A stretch of DNA of 64,000 nucleotides, taken from positions 1-64,000 of the forward strand of contig CAWKAV010000022.1 in assembly GCA_963847735.1 (NCBI GenBank). Reading direction: 5' to 3'. The translations under genes were made by a program, and so were the position numbers. Shown here piece by piece: positions 40,502 through 50,118 of the stretch. The notes below the pieces were generated by a model. It made no database searches. It worked only from the letters and a program-made list of their open reading frames with translations, and was not told the origin of the DNA. Numbering within the stretch: the stretch's first letter is position 1; every line of letters begins with the position of its first letter. Origin of the DNA: CAWKAV01 sp963847735. GTDB taxonomy: Bacteria; Desulfobacterota; Desulfuromonadia; Desulfuromonadales; BM103.

Positions 40502-40526
40502 AAAAAAACAACCCTTTGCAGGGCTG
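40502..40526 (-). terminator. Terminator-like hairpin in the mutS leader
   Basis: On the minus strand CAGCCCT-GCAA-AGGGTTG (one G-U pair) is followed by TTTTTTTAGG. It sits 15 bases upstream of the mutS start, where no minus-strand gene lies upstream. It could attenuate mutS transcription or stop antisense transcription. The call rests on structure only. Confidence 0.6.
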
Positions 40527-40704
40527 TATCATGAATAATGCAGGTCGCATATTGATTCAGGTTATTATGTTAACAAATCAGCAAGATATCTGTAAATAGC
40601 AAAGACTGCTACAGCATCAATTCTGAAGGTTGCCAACACACCATAAAGTGCATTATGGTTAGGGCCATCTTATTATAGGAGAATGTATCCTTTCATGACA
40701 CGTT

Positions 40705-41228
40705 ATGACAGAGCCTCTGCCCCTGCTGCAGCGCCTCAACAAGGCCGGTTACAACATCCGACAGCCTCGATGATGAAATCCGCGTCGACAAGCTGTGCAT
40801 CGACCTGTTGCGTCGTCTCAACCAGGAGTTGACCAGGCAAAGCGGCAAGGCCTCCGAACAGGCCGGCGAACATCTGTCACGGCGCCGATTACTTCCTGCG
40901 CGAATTCATCGTTGCCGATCGTCACCTGAACCTGTTCAGCGTCGAAGCCTCGCACGTTCGTCAATTTGCCGGGCACTGGTACATCATCCGTTCCCCGGAG
41001 CCCAACCTTGCGGAGCTTAAAAGCATCCTGTCCGGGACGGCTGAATTTTATCGTTTCCTGGTCAGGCAGGGGCTGATCATCGAAACCATCTGCGACGGGA
41101 TTATCGACCAGTGCCAGGAGTTCGATTATTATCAAAGCAGGATCGATGATTTCTGGGCCATTGAAGGTGATGGCTATTCGGCCTGGCAGCAAGCCTGCCC
41201 GCTCGAGGCAGTACAGGACTGGCCATGA
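40705..41228 (+). CDS. Unrecognised protein upstream of the CDF transporter, two frameshifts
   Basis: No single open frame spans this gene, but three pieces join: MTEPLPLLQRLNKAGYNI, then SLDDEIRVDKLCIDLLRRLN, then HGADYFLREFIVADRHLNLF running to DYYQSRIDDFWAIEGDGYSA and QDWP. Breaks are near 40765 and 40880. The product of about 174 aa looks soluble and alpha-helical, with no recognised domain. Its TGA overlaps the ATG of the transporter as ATGA, a typical coupled arrangement that supports the reconstruction. Confidence 0.7.
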
Positions 41229-42211
41229 AGCAAAACACCAAATCACCAAAAGTTGCTGCAGCCACCCTCTCGATCTTCACCGCGCTGGCCCTTGCGACAA
41301 TCAAACTGCTGACCGGCCTCTTCACCGGCAGCCTGGCCGTGCTCACTTCAGCGATCGACTCGCTACTCGACATCCTCATGTCCGGCATCAACCTGATGGC
41401 GATTCGCCACGCCGAACAACCGGCTGACGAGACCCATCCCTACGGCCACGGCAAGTTCGAAACCCTTGCGACCATCTTTCAATCTGTTGTCATTGCTTCT
41501 TCAGGGGGTTGGATCGTCTATGAAGCGATCCAGCGCCTGATCGAGGCCAGTCCGGTCCGGCAGAGCGGCATCGGCATCGCGGTGATGTCCGTGAGCACGG
41601 TGGCCTCATTCATGCTCAGTCGCCATCTGCGGCGGGTTGCCAAAACGACTGATTCGTCTGCTCTCGAAGCTGACTCGCTGCATTTCTCAATGGATGTCTA
41701 CACCAACCTGGCGCTCTTGATCGGCCTGATCCTGCTCAGCCGCTTCGACCTGCCCTGGCTCGACCCGGTCATGTCTATCCTGGTTGCCATCTATATTCTT
41801 TTTGAGTCGTTGCGCCTGTTGCGCAACGGCCTGCGCGACATCCTGGACGAACAGCTTCCGGACAAAGTCCGCCTTGAAATCGAGGCGTTGATCAACGATC
41901 ACAAACACGATCTGTTCGGATACCACAACCTGCGCACCCGCCGCGCCGGTTCCCAGAAGCTGATTGACTTCCATCTGACCGTCTGCAAACACCTCTCGGT
42001 CGCAGAGGCCCATGACATCACCGACTATATCGAAAAGAAGATTGCCGCGCAGATTCTTGGCACGGATGTCACCATTCATGTCGAACCCTGTCGTCGCCAT
42101 GAATGTCCGGGCCGCGAGAAATGTCCCAGCCAGTCTATCCGTCATGCAGGGGATGAGCAGGCATGGTGGCTGAATGCAAATAGCCAGGGTGATTCCAAGG
42201 AGACAAATTAA
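41225..42211 (+). CDS. Cation diffusion facilitator family transporter
   Basis: This 328-aa CDF protein exports divalent metal (Zn, Fe, Co or similar) by proton exchange. Six membrane helices occupy residues 15-215. The transport-site residues appear in SAIDSLLDILMSG and DSLHFSMDVYTNLA (D..D and H..D). The family text THPYGHGKFETLATIFQ follows helix two. The cytoplasmic ferredoxin-like domain is at about 215-300, with a Cys/His-rich tail (CRRHECPGREKCPS) that could bind metal. The metal cannot be told from sequence. Confidence 0.9.
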   Translation: MKQNTKSPKVAAATLSIFTALALATIKLLTGLFTGSLAVLTSAIDSLLDILMSGINLMAIRHAEQPADETHPYGHGKFETLATIFQSVVIASSGGWIVYEAIQRLIEASPVRQSGIGIAVMSVSTVASFMLSRHLRRVAKTTDSSALEADSLHFSMDVYTNLALLIGLILLSRFDLPWLDPVMSILVAIYILFESLRLLRNGLRDILDEQLPDKVRLEIEALINDHKHDLFGYHNLRTRRAGSQKLIDFHLTVCKHLSVAEAHDITDYIEKKIAAQILGTDVTIHVEPCRRHECPGREKCPSQSIRHAGDEQAWWLNANSQGDSKETN

Positions 42212-42549
42212 TGCCGGCAATAGCGGCCTGGTTTTGTACTTGACGGGTAAGCTTACGCAGCCATTATTGCAGCACCAACGCAGACCGCTGTTTTTTTGTT
42301 CCGGCACATCATATCAGGGGCTTATAAATCCCAAGACATAAGAAAGAGTTTCAACAATATATGTGAGAATACTGCAAGGAAGGCTTTCAGGCGTTACTGT
42401 TAATCGTGAAAAAGAAATGGCCCACTCACCGGAGGGGATGGTCGCGGGGTAAAACTGCAGAGCCACAGAGAAGTGGCTCAAGAGGATCATTGGCTTTTGT
42501 AATAGATCAAATATCTATACGTTTGCTTGACTTCATAATATCTATCTAA
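42212..42549. other. Intergenic region after the CDF transporter
   Basis: I see no gene here. The first half has ordinary GC content and the text becomes AT-rich from about 42490. Apart from the hairpin at 42460-42479 and a T7 run near 42291, nothing supports a regulatory call. Confidence 0.4.
42460..42479 (-). terminator. Hairpin downstream of the 90-aa orphan gene
   Basis: GAGCCAC-AGAGAA-GTGGCTC forms a perfect seven-base stem. On the minus strand it is followed after a few bases by TTTTA. It lies 71 bases beyond the stop of the orphan gene at 42550-42822 and could end its transcript. Confidence 0.45.
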
Positions 42550-42822
42550 TTAATTGTAGTAAGCATCAAAATAAGTGCCACAATTTAATACTTCAAGATA
42601 ATATTCAGGTCCTATTATACGAATTTTAAATTTTTTATTGTTCTTATAATAATATTCAGCTTTATTTATAAATGATTTTTTACAATCTCTCAAATCAACA
42701 ACAACTAAATAATTACTGTTCTCTGCCTTAAAATTTAGCAAACTGGTTCTATCATATAGTTCTTCGATGAATTTATTTTCATAAAATTCATTAGTTAATA
42801 ATGAAAAAGAATCTTTGCTCAT
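42550..42822 (-). CDS. AT-rich orphan gene, 90 aa
   Basis: I do not recognise this protein. It is rich in Lys, Asn, Tyr and Phe, and its codons are much more AT-rich than neighbours. A strong GGAGGAG ribosome-binding site lies six bases before the ATG, so it is likely real. It has no signal peptide or membrane helix; the text NYLVVVDLRDCKKSFINKAE suggests an alpha/beta fold. The composition points to transfer from an AT-rich donor. It lies about 480 bases downstream of the radical SAM gene on the same strand. Confidence 0.65.
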   Translation of the reverse strand: MSKDSFSLLTNEFYENKFIEELYDRTSLLNFKAENSNYLVVVDLRDCKKSFINKAEYYYKNNKKFKIRIIGPEYYLEVLNCGTYFDAYYN

Positions 42823-43298
42823 GATGCTCCTCCATTTAAATCAAATATTATAATTTAATATTGATATAATTAATCAAATATAAATCGCCTTACATTCAAT
42901 AATGATATTACTCCTAATTCTAAATCAGCTAATCAAAAATTAAACTACAAAATCAAACGGCACCACCCCAGGCTATGTGAACGATTATTTATACATGAGC
43001 GTTCTATTGGGTCAGTGACAACAATAAATATCGCCAATAGCTTTGAAAAAACTAATTAAAGAAACTATTACTTAAATAAGCACTGGGCACAATTGATAGA
43101 AAGTTAAACCAATATATATCTAAAGTAATATTATTTTGCAGAGTTATAAAAAAATACCTCGGTTCCTGAGGGGAAGGCTTGGACTGAATCTCTACACGAC
43201 CAGGAGAGGAAGAGTAGCAACAGAGTAATATCTGTTTTGACTGGCGTAAGATACTAAGAAGCTTTTTGCACGTCGGTCAGATGCAAATAAAACATCAC
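42823..43298. other. AT-rich intergenic region, no gene seen
   Basis: About 480 bases, very AT-rich from 42840 to about 43145, then more balanced. I checked both strands for a small precursor-like peptide and found only fragments of 15 codons or fewer (for example on the minus strand at 43293, M F Y L H L...). No promoter or terminator is convincing. Confidence 0.4.
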
Positions 43299-45317
43299 CT
43301 ATGGGAACGTTCTCGAAAAACCCAGGCCATGTCTTCCGTGAAACATTGATATCAAAAATTTAACTGAAAGATTTTCCATATCTTCCTGTTGTTGCTTTGT
43401 ACTTTCTGTCATCGGGCTCAATACTTTTAAAATTTCCTCAACTGACAATTTCCCATCAGAAAGATGAAACACCTGAATTTCCAACGGGGTCAATTTTATC
43501 GGTTCAAGCGGTTCAACATGATTGGTTTTAAAAGAGAGTGCCGTATCGACTGTTTGAAGAGTTTCCTTTTCAAGCGTGCCTAACAAGAGGGGATATATCT
43601 GATTGAATTGCCCGGCGTTGAGCAGCGACAGAATCTTGTCCAGAGAAAGGATATTCGCTGCGGACTTAACAAAGTGGAGCATTCTTATCAAGCGTAATTT
43701 TGGCAAATGGAATAGCTGTGTCCCCGAGTTATCACGATAATGCAGGTTCTTTTCTGCAGTAAATCGTTTGAAATATGCCTTGCTCTCACTCTCGGACATG
43801 CCATTTTTTATCAACCAGGTCCCATCCTCTTGCTTTTGCAATCCCCACTTTGAAGGATTTCTAGCTATGGGGGAGGTTTCGTCAAGCCTGAAAGTCCCGG
43901 CCAGGGTACAGTCAATAACAGTCGAATTTTCCTCCAGAAACCTTGTTGTTTCATCGGCATGTTTCGGTTCTTCTCCCGGGAATCCAAACATAATGAAACA
44001 TAAGTTGCCAATTCCCGCAGCATGACTCTTATTCAGGATACTTTTCATGGTGGCGATATCGGTGCCCTTATTCATCGAATCGAGGATTTTCTGGCTACCG
44101 GATTCCATTCCCCAGCATATGGCTGCAAATCCGGCCCGTTTCATCAGAAGAAACAGGCCCTGGTCATCGTAACCTTTACTCAACCGGCCATAAGCAAAAA
44201 AATGAACATTATCAACGTTCAGACTTAACAGTTCTTGGCTGAGTTTCCGGGCACGACCCGGAGGCATTTCGTCATCGTAAATTGAAAAATGTGTACAGTG
44301 GTACTTTTCCTTCAAATGAATAATCGTTTTGATGACATGGTCTAATTGAATTGCATTGTAGTTCGCTGAATATCCAAAATGGTGACTACAAAAAGAGCAT
44401 TTTCTCCAGGTACACCCATAAGATGTAACCATTGGCAAAATTCTGATGGTGGATGGATACTTATCCAGTTCAAACTGAGAAAAGTCCGGGAAAAAAGGCT
44501 GTATATGCCGGGCGACTCCTGTCAGGGGAGTACCTGACAGGCTTTCATTTTCAACGTTATAAACACCAGGGATATCTGGAGGAGGTCCATTCTTTGTTAA
44601 AGACTGGATCAATAATGGCAAATGATCCTCAGCCATCCCAACAAACAAATAGTCAGTACACTCTCTCCGGGCAATTTGAATAAAATCCTCAGGTCGCAAA
44701 TGGGGCAATAATGCGCCGCCAATAATAATGGGAATATCTGATCTGCTTTTAAGTTTTTTTCGAATGGCTCTGGTAAACGGGTCGAAATTCGCAAGCATTG
44801 AAAAGCCGATCAAGCTTGGTCGCTCTTTTAAAATTTCGTCAACATACAGGTCAACCAATGTGCATGATTTAAATTCAGGGTTCTCCAAAAAGTGATTATA
44901 TATTTTTCCAATGGTCAGGGTCGTATTGATAAACTGGTTCAGGCGATCACCACTGAAATAGTCTCGACTGTTTTTTTCTAAAATCATGCATCGATAGAGT
45001 TGAACCATCTCTTCTGCAAAGGCAGGAAAACCTTTTTCCAAAAGACCGGAGATGCTCACAGGCAATTCCATTTCATCAATGGATTTTTCATCCATTGCCT
45101 TCATTAAATCCCAAAGATCAATTAAACCTTTTGAAAAAATGAAATCATATATCTTGGTCTGTCCTTGAATTAGAACCGTTTCAATCCCTTCAGAAATACA
45201 TGCTCCGATCAAAACAGCACATGCCAGGGAGGGGCGATCGACCAATAATTCCAGAGAAATTGGTTCGACAAGAACAAATTTTGCGTTGAATTTTTTCAAT
45301 TGAGATTGTCGTTTCAT
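43299..45317 (-). CDS. Radical SAM protein with B12-binding-like N-terminus and possible PqqD-like C-terminus
   Basis: This 672-aa protein has three parts. The N-terminal 270 residues resemble a B12-binding-type region (PSLIGFSMLANFDPF, IPIIIGGALLPHLRPEDF), though the usual DxHxxG motif is absent. The radical SAM core begins SYGCTWRKCSFC (C302, C307, C310): the spacing CX4CX2C is one longer than the usual CX3CX2C. GFAAICWGMESGSQKILDSM is typical of the core. Residues 605-660 (LTPLEIQVFHLSDGKLSVEE) look PqqD-like, a fold that binds RiPP precursors. No precursor gene is seen. GC content is lower than surroundings. Substrate unknown. Confidence 0.8.
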   Translation of the reverse strand: MKRQSQLKKFNAKFVLVEPISLELLVDRPSLACAVLIGACISEGIETVLIQGQTKIYDFIFSKGLIDLWDLMKAMDEKSIDEMELPVSISGLLEKGFPAFAEEMVQLYRCMILEKNSRDYFSGDRLNQFINTTLTIGKIYNHFLENPEFKSCTLVDLYVDEILKERPSLIGFSMLANFDPFTRAIRKKLKSRSDIPIIIGGALLPHLRPEDFIQIARRECTDYLFVGMAEDHLPLLIQSLTKNGPPPDIPGVYNVENESLSGTPLTGVARHIQPFFPDFSQFELDKYPSTIRILPMVTSYGCTWRKCSFCSHHFGYSANYNAIQLDHVIKTIIHLKEKYHCTHFSIYDDEMPPGRARKLSQELLSLNVDNVHFFAYGRLSKGYDDQGLFLLMKRAGFAAICWGMESGSQKILDSMNKGTDIATMKSILNKSHAAGIGNLCFIMFGFPGEEPKHADETTRFLEENSTVIDCTLAGTFRLDETSPIARNPSKWGLQKQEDGTWLIKNGMSESESKAYFKRFTAEKNLHYRDNSGTQLFHLPKLRLIRMLHFVKSAANILSLDKILSLLNAGQFNQIYPLLLGTLEKETLQTVDTALSFKTNHVEPLEPIKLTPLEIQVFHLSDGKLSVEEILKVLSPMTESTKQQQEDMENLSVKFLISMFHGRHGLGFSRTFP

Positions 45318-45353
45318 AAAACCTTGACGCTATCCGCAGCAAGTGGTTGCTGG

Positions 45354-48300
45354 TTATGCGTGATTGTAGACAGGTGAGGCATCATCCGGATCGTTGAGAA
45401 TTTTGTCAAGCAGATCCCCCTGAATTCGACTCAGCCTTTCGCAGGCCCTGATAGCGATGATTGGATGTTCCATGACGCTGGCGCGGAATTCGTCCGGCGG
45501 AATGCGCATCAAGGTAGTGTATTCCTGAGCCTCGACCGTGAAGTCATAGATTTTCATACCGAACAGGGTGGCCAGACCGAAGTAGCGACCGGGGCCCTTG
45601 TGATCAAAGAGATCCTCGCCGCGGTAGAACTTGACGTCCCCTTCCAGAATCAGGAAGAGTCCCTGAGAACCGACATCACTCCCCTTAAGCCGGTCGCCTT
45701 TTTGTAACACAATTTCTTCGCCGAGCATGGCTATGGCTGTCAGGGTGTCGGTCTCAAGCTGGCTGAATAGATCAAGATGGCTGAGAAAGAAGATCCGGTC
45801 GACCAGGCTGCATTCTTCCTTCGTCGTGCAGTAAGATCCTTTCAAGGCCCGCTCGTCATCGGCAATGTCGCGTTCGATCGGGCCGGGCTTGTGTTTCAGG
45901 TCCTGCAGAACATCCCCGACGCTTTTGCTCAGCCCACTACACACCTGCAGCCCCAGTGCCGGGTACTGGTGAATCAGGGTCTGGAAGGTCAAACGATCCA
46001 GACGAATCAGAAGAACATCATCGACTGATTTTGCGATCAACGCCGCAGGGGGTTGCATACCGAACATGGCCGCGGCTCCAAACCAGTCGCCGGCTCCAGT
46101 GCGATGAAGTTCCGGGCCACAGGTCCCGTCGGCCAGAACCTTGCGGAAGATAATTTCACCACGGACGATCATCTGTAACCCTTGATTGGGCTGTTCGGCA
46201 CTTGCAATGATCTCGTCCGGCCCGAAGGTGATAACTTCGGACTGCCAGGCTACGGCGGCCAGTTGACCTATGGTCAGGTCGCGAAAAAGATCGACCCTAC
46301 GGATATTGTTGATTCTCTCGATCAGGCAGCTGAGGGGTTCTTCATGGGAACCGGAAGAGGATTTCAGGGCATGGCTGGCGGTGTGGGCAAGGCCGCCATA
46401 ATCCTCACGGGCGATTTTTTCAATGGTGCTGCGGTAGGGATCCAGGTTGCCCCAGATGGCCAGGCATTCAAGGATCATGATGATGGTGACCCAACTGGCG
46501 TCATTCAGGCACCCATCGACAAACTCTTGCTCGGTAAGGTCTGCAAGACCATAATGTTTACGCCCCACGGCCAGGCGTTCGTACTCCGGACGGTTGTCGA
46601 GCATCGGCAGCAGCAGGTTGGCCAGCGGTTTGTCGAGCAGGGCTTCCAGGGCCTCGATGCTGTCGGAGCGTTCCCGTTCCCGGCCGGAGCTTAATCCTCG
46701 CAGGGCAATCTTGATGCGCCCCTCCGGATCCCTGGCAGCGACCCCCATGATGGCATTGTTGACCCGATGCTGGCGAATCTCTTCCAGGTGCGACTGCATC
46801 ATCCGGGTCGCCGCGTTCTCCGGTTTTTTGCTCAGGAAGTGGCTGCGTTGCAGCGCTTGGTAGGCGACCTGAAGCTGGTTGCGGCAGAAGTTGAAGATAT
46901 CGACATCTTTCAGGTCGAGTTTGGCGGCAATTTCAAAGAGGCCGTCACGAACCCAGCGGCTATGGGTCCCCATCTGGGCGACCAGCAGATGCTGTTTTTC
47001 GGCCGGCAACTTTTCCAGTCGTTCGATGGCACGGTTGCGAATAGCCTCCGAGGGATCGCCGAGCGTTTTGATCAGGGTATTGATCTGGGCATCTTCTGCC
47101 AACGGCAGGGATTCTATGGCCGCAAGTTGCACCGCCTCGTCGGCATGTCGCAGGAAGGGTTTGACGAGATCGCCAACCCTGTCGTCCGTCAGGAAGCGTC
47201 GCAGACCGTGCAGCGTCAGGGCCAGGACACTGGGCTCAGCTTCGGTCGAGAGAAACTTGCTCAGGGCGTCAATATGTCGTTCCGAACCGACCTCACCGAT
47301 GGCCAGAATCCCGGCCCTTCGATCACCGATCTCATCTGATGCGAGCCATGTTTCGATCTGACGGTCGAACTGTTCAGGGTCTGTCCGGCTCATCCAGTTG
47401 AGGAAGCAGGCCTTGACCTCGGTAATCTGGGCCAGTTCGAAAATTTCCTTTTCCTGCTCAGCCGGCATGTCGGCGAAGACCCGCCTGGCAGTTTGTGCCA
47501 GAGCGACCATCAGCTCCGGTTTGTCCGGATTCCTGAAAGTCAAAAAGATATCCAGGGCCTTGCTGCCGGTCTGGTCGGAAAGATAGGGCAACAGCAGGAG
47601 TCGGGTCCTGTCATCGGCAGTCTGCAACTTTTCAAGAATAGCATTGTCGAGAAATGCAGCATCCTCGGCAGCCTGCAGCATCTCGGCACACCAGCGCGCC
47701 TCTTCACCGGACGCTTTCTGAAAACGTTCCAGCAATGTCTGCCCCAGTCTCGCCTTCTTGAAAATCTCCTTGAACTCCTGGCCCATCTTGTGAAATTCGG
47801 GCAGCGAATTTTTCACCAGGGAGATGAGAATGGCAGAGTATTCCCGCTTTAGAAAAATGGTGCTGCCAAGCCAGACCGCACAGAAACCGATGGCGAAGAA
47901 AGAAAGATAGCGCGGCTGAATGAATTCGTTGGCAACCCAGAGCAGGCCGGAACCTAACAGGATGCCGACCCGTACTGCTGTGCCACGCAGGAAGGGGCGC
48001 AAAACCGCCCGGTCTTTCGGCAACAGCAGCCCGTAAAGAGCGGAGCTCGCCGGGTTGTTAATCGTCGTACGGATCACACTCACCGAGATGCCACCATAGA
48101 CAGCGGAAAAGATGTTGAATTGGAACAGATAAGCAGCAAAAGCAATCAAGTAGTTGAATGGGTGGAACATCAGAGCCACCGGCAGACCGAACCGCCCGTA
48201 GATGCGACCAACAAACAGGCTTAAGATCAGGGCGATAACGTTCTGGGCTCCACGAAAATAGCTGTAGAAACTGATCATCCCCGCCTCGCTGGCGAAGGTC

Positions 48301-49076
48301 TGGTCCACTACAAAACTGAACTGGTAGTTCAGGATCGGAATAACCAGATTCGGCAGCAGCGACAGAACCAGAAGCACCTGGGCCAGGGTTGAGGTTTTGA
48401 TCAGCGGACGAACCTTGCGCAGCTCATCCAGCATGGTCGGTTTTTTCTCTCCCGGCTTTGGCTCTTCCTGCAGCAGGTTCCCGGGAACAGCCTTGCCCAG
48501 TCGTAAGGAACAAGCGGCTCCGGCGAAGGCAACCAGCGGGAAGATCAGCAGCAAGTTGTCTGCCCGTGTGAAGTGGATCAGCATCGGGGTGGCGAAGCTG
48601 CCGAGAATGCCGCCAAGGATACCGCCGGTGGTGATCAGCGGAAAGAGGCGTTTTGATTGGCGGGCACTGAAAAGGTCATTGGCCAGATTCCAGAAAAGGA
48701 AAGCCATCAGCACCAAAAACTGGGTCTTGAGGATATAGAGGATCGGATAGATCAAACTGAACTCAAGCGGAACAATAAACCGCATCAGTCCGATCAGCCC
48801 GGCGCTCAGAACCAGCGTCCCGGCCACCACCTTGTCGCTACGGAAGCGTGCAAGATGCCCGCCGATGCCACTCAGAAGAACAAAGGTGACAATGGCGTTA
48901 ACCGCAGTGATGATCGGCAGATATTCGACCCCGAAACGTTTCAGAAAGGCGGTTTCAGCGTAGTTGTTCAACAGGATCATGGCGACGTTGATGAAAAACA
49001 GTAGCAGGGCGGACCAGATGAACAGACTCGATTCCTCTTCATAGATTTTCAGCCAACGCAGCAGCAGGTTTTTCAT
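45354..49076 (-). CDS. Npt1/Npt2-like membrane domain - HEAT-like - double cyclic-nucleotide-binding fusion
   Basis: This 1240-aa protein begins with about 12 membrane helices (residues 15-420) resembling the ATP/ADP translocase-like (NTT) and MFS families. A long alpha-helical part (430-930) has HEAT-like repeats (ASDEIGDRRAGILAIGEVG, DPSEAIRNRAIERLEKL). Two cyclic-nucleotide-binding-like domains follow: one starting VDLFRDLTIGQLAAVA, one starting LDLFSQLETDTLTAIAML with EGDVKFYRGEDLFDHKG. The ATG at 49076 is chosen over one 24 codons upstream that lacks hydrophobic sequence. It may couple nucleotide transport or sensing to a cyclic nucleotide. Function not established. Confidence 0.8.
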   Translation of the reverse strand: MKNLLLRWLKIYEEESSLFIWSALLLFFINVAMILLNNYAETAFLKRFGVEYLPIITAVNAIVTFVLLSGIGGHLARFRSDKVVAGTLVLSAGLIGLMRFIVPLEFSLIYPILYILKTQFLVLMAFLFWNLANDLFSARQSKRLFPLITTGGILGGILGSFATPMLIHFTRADNLLLIFPLVAFAGAACSLRLGKAVPGNLLQEEPKPGEKKPTMLDELRKVRPLIKTSTLAQVLLVLSLLPNLVIPILNYQFSFVVDQTFASEAGMISFYSYFRGAQNVIALILSLFVGRIYGRFGLPVALMFHPFNYLIAFAAYLFQFNIFSAVYGGISVSVIRTTINNPASSALYGLLLPKDRAVLRPFLRGTAVRVGILLGSGLLWVANEFIQPRYLSFFAIGFCAVWLGSTIFLKREYSAILISLVKNSLPEFHKMGQEFKEIFKKARLGQTLLERFQKASGEEARWCAEMLQAAEDAAFLDNAILEKLQTADDRTRLLLLPYLSDQTGSKALDIFLTFRNPDKPELMVALAQTARRVFADMPAEQEKEIFELAQITEVKACFLNWMSRTDPEQFDRQIETWLASDEIGDRRAGILAIGEVGSERHIDALSKFLSTEAEPSVLALTLHGLRRFLTDDRVGDLVKPFLRHADEAVQLAAIESLPLAEDAQINTLIKTLGDPSEAIRNRAIERLEKLPAEKQHLLVAQMGTHSRWVRDGLFEIAAKLDLKDVDIFNFCRNQLQVAYQALQRSHFLSKKPENAATRMMQSHLEEIRQHRVNNAIMGVAARDPEGRIKIALRGLSSGRERERSDSIEALEALLDKPLANLLLPMLDNRPEYERLAVGRKHYGLADLTEQEFVDGCLNDASWVTIIMILECLAIWGNLDPYRSTIEKIAREDYGGLAHTASHALKSSSGSHEEPLSCLIERINNIRRVDLFRDLTIGQLAAVAWQSEVITFGPDEIIASAEQPNQGLQMIVRGEIIFRKVLADGTCGPELHRTGAGDWFGAAAMFGMQPPAALIAKSVDDVLLIRLDRLTFQTLIHQYPALGLQVCSGLSKSVGDVLQDLKHKPGPIERDIADDERALKGSYCTTKEECSLVDRIFFLSHLDLFSQLETDTLTAIAMLGEEIVLQKGDRLKGSDVGSQGLFLILEGDVKFYRGEDLFDHKGPGRYFGLATLFGMKIYDFTVEAQEYTTLMRIPPDEFRASVMEHPIIAIRACERLSRIQGDLLDKILNDPDDASPVYNHA

Positions 49077-49322
49077 CGATTGCTTTCGGTTACGTGTTTG
49101 TCGGACCTTTATCTGTTCAGGCCGATGGCTGTCCCCGGCGCCAGGCAATAATCCAGGGTGTTGAGGAAAGTTCGAAATGAAGTTGATCTGTGCCTGGCGA
49201 GCTAAAGAGTCGAGACATGAAAAAACTCATTTTCCACAGTTTGATAATATCAGACTGGACGCTGCGGTTAAAGGGAGTGGTGGATAATAAGTAGGTCCAT
49301 ATTGATTCAGGACGCCAGACTC

Positions 49323-50060
49323 CTAATGAACCCGGGTAAAAAGCGAATATCCGGCAAAAACAATCGTTATCAAGCCCGCACCACGCATAAGCGCAGTCTC
49401 TACCCAGTCCTGGGATAATTTCTCGAGCAGGCGGGCGACATGGTAGATGGCGAAGATCACTCCACCGACAGCCACGGCCGTGCCGATTGCATAAACACCG
49501 AAAATGATTGTTGCCTTGACGGCGCTCGCCGAATCGAGCGCATAACCATACATGATCGCAACCGTCGGACACGGGATGATCATGTTGAAAAACCCGATAC
49601 CGAACAGGGCCAGGCCGGTCAGCTTTTGCTTGGTCCCTTTCTGGCCGGCGTGATGCTGCGCAGAGTCGTGATCGTGTTCATGGTCATGAATATGCTCCAG
49701 ATCTTGAGCATGGTCGTGGCCATGTTCGGCTTCATGATGCTGATGAATGAGACCGGGCCTGACAATCAAAATCACGCCCAAAACGATAAGGATGAGAGAG
49801 GTGCCGACATCGACCCAGACCTGAAATGACTCGGGGATAACCGACGAAACTGTGCCAAGGGTCAGGCCCAGGAGCAGACAGGCTGCTGCGGTCCCGGTGA
49901 GAAATGAGAAGGTCAGCCAGGCGACTTTGCCGCCGCTTTTCTGCCCGACAACGAGCGGCGCAAGGATCAGCCAGCTATGCCCGCAAGGGTTTACACCGTG
50001 GACCAGGCCAAGAATAATGCTGCTTTGGAAAGCTACCCAGAAAAGACTTTCGAATTCCAT
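49323..50060 (-). CDS. NicO/UreH-like metal transport membrane protein with His-rich loop
   Basis: This 245-aa protein has about six helices. The motif GLVHGVNPCGHSWLILAPL is of the NicO (RcnA-like nickel/cobalt efflux) and UreH type. A cytoplasmic or periplasmic loop at about residues 108-142 is very His/Asp-rich (HQHHEAEHGHDHAQ, HDHEHDHDSAQHH), typical of Ni/Co/Zn handling. PCPTVAIMYGYALDSASAVK is the second repeat-like element. Export or uptake cannot be told. It stands alone between the fusion protein and the TAXI gene. Confidence 0.8.
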   Translation of the reverse strand: MEFESLFWVAFQSSIILGLVHGVNPCGHSWLILAPLVVGQKSGGKVAWLTFSFLTGTAAACLLLGLTLGTVSSVIPESFQVWVDVGTSLILIVLGVILIVRPGLIHQHHEAEHGHDHAQDLEHIHDHEHDHDSAQHHAGQKGTKQKLTGLALFGIGFFNMIIPCPTVAIMYGYALDSASAVKATIIFGVYAIGTAVAVGGVIFAIYHVARLLEKLSQDWVETALMRGAGLITIVFAGYSLFTRVH

Positions 50061-50118
50061 GGATAGGCACCCTTCAAATTCCGATTCGGCCCATGAGTCC
50101 TGAACGGGGGAGGACTAT

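Noticed and set aside
42823..43298. Search for a RiPP precursor peptide next to the radical SAM gene
   Set aside because: Only very short frames without ribosome-binding sites were found on either strand.
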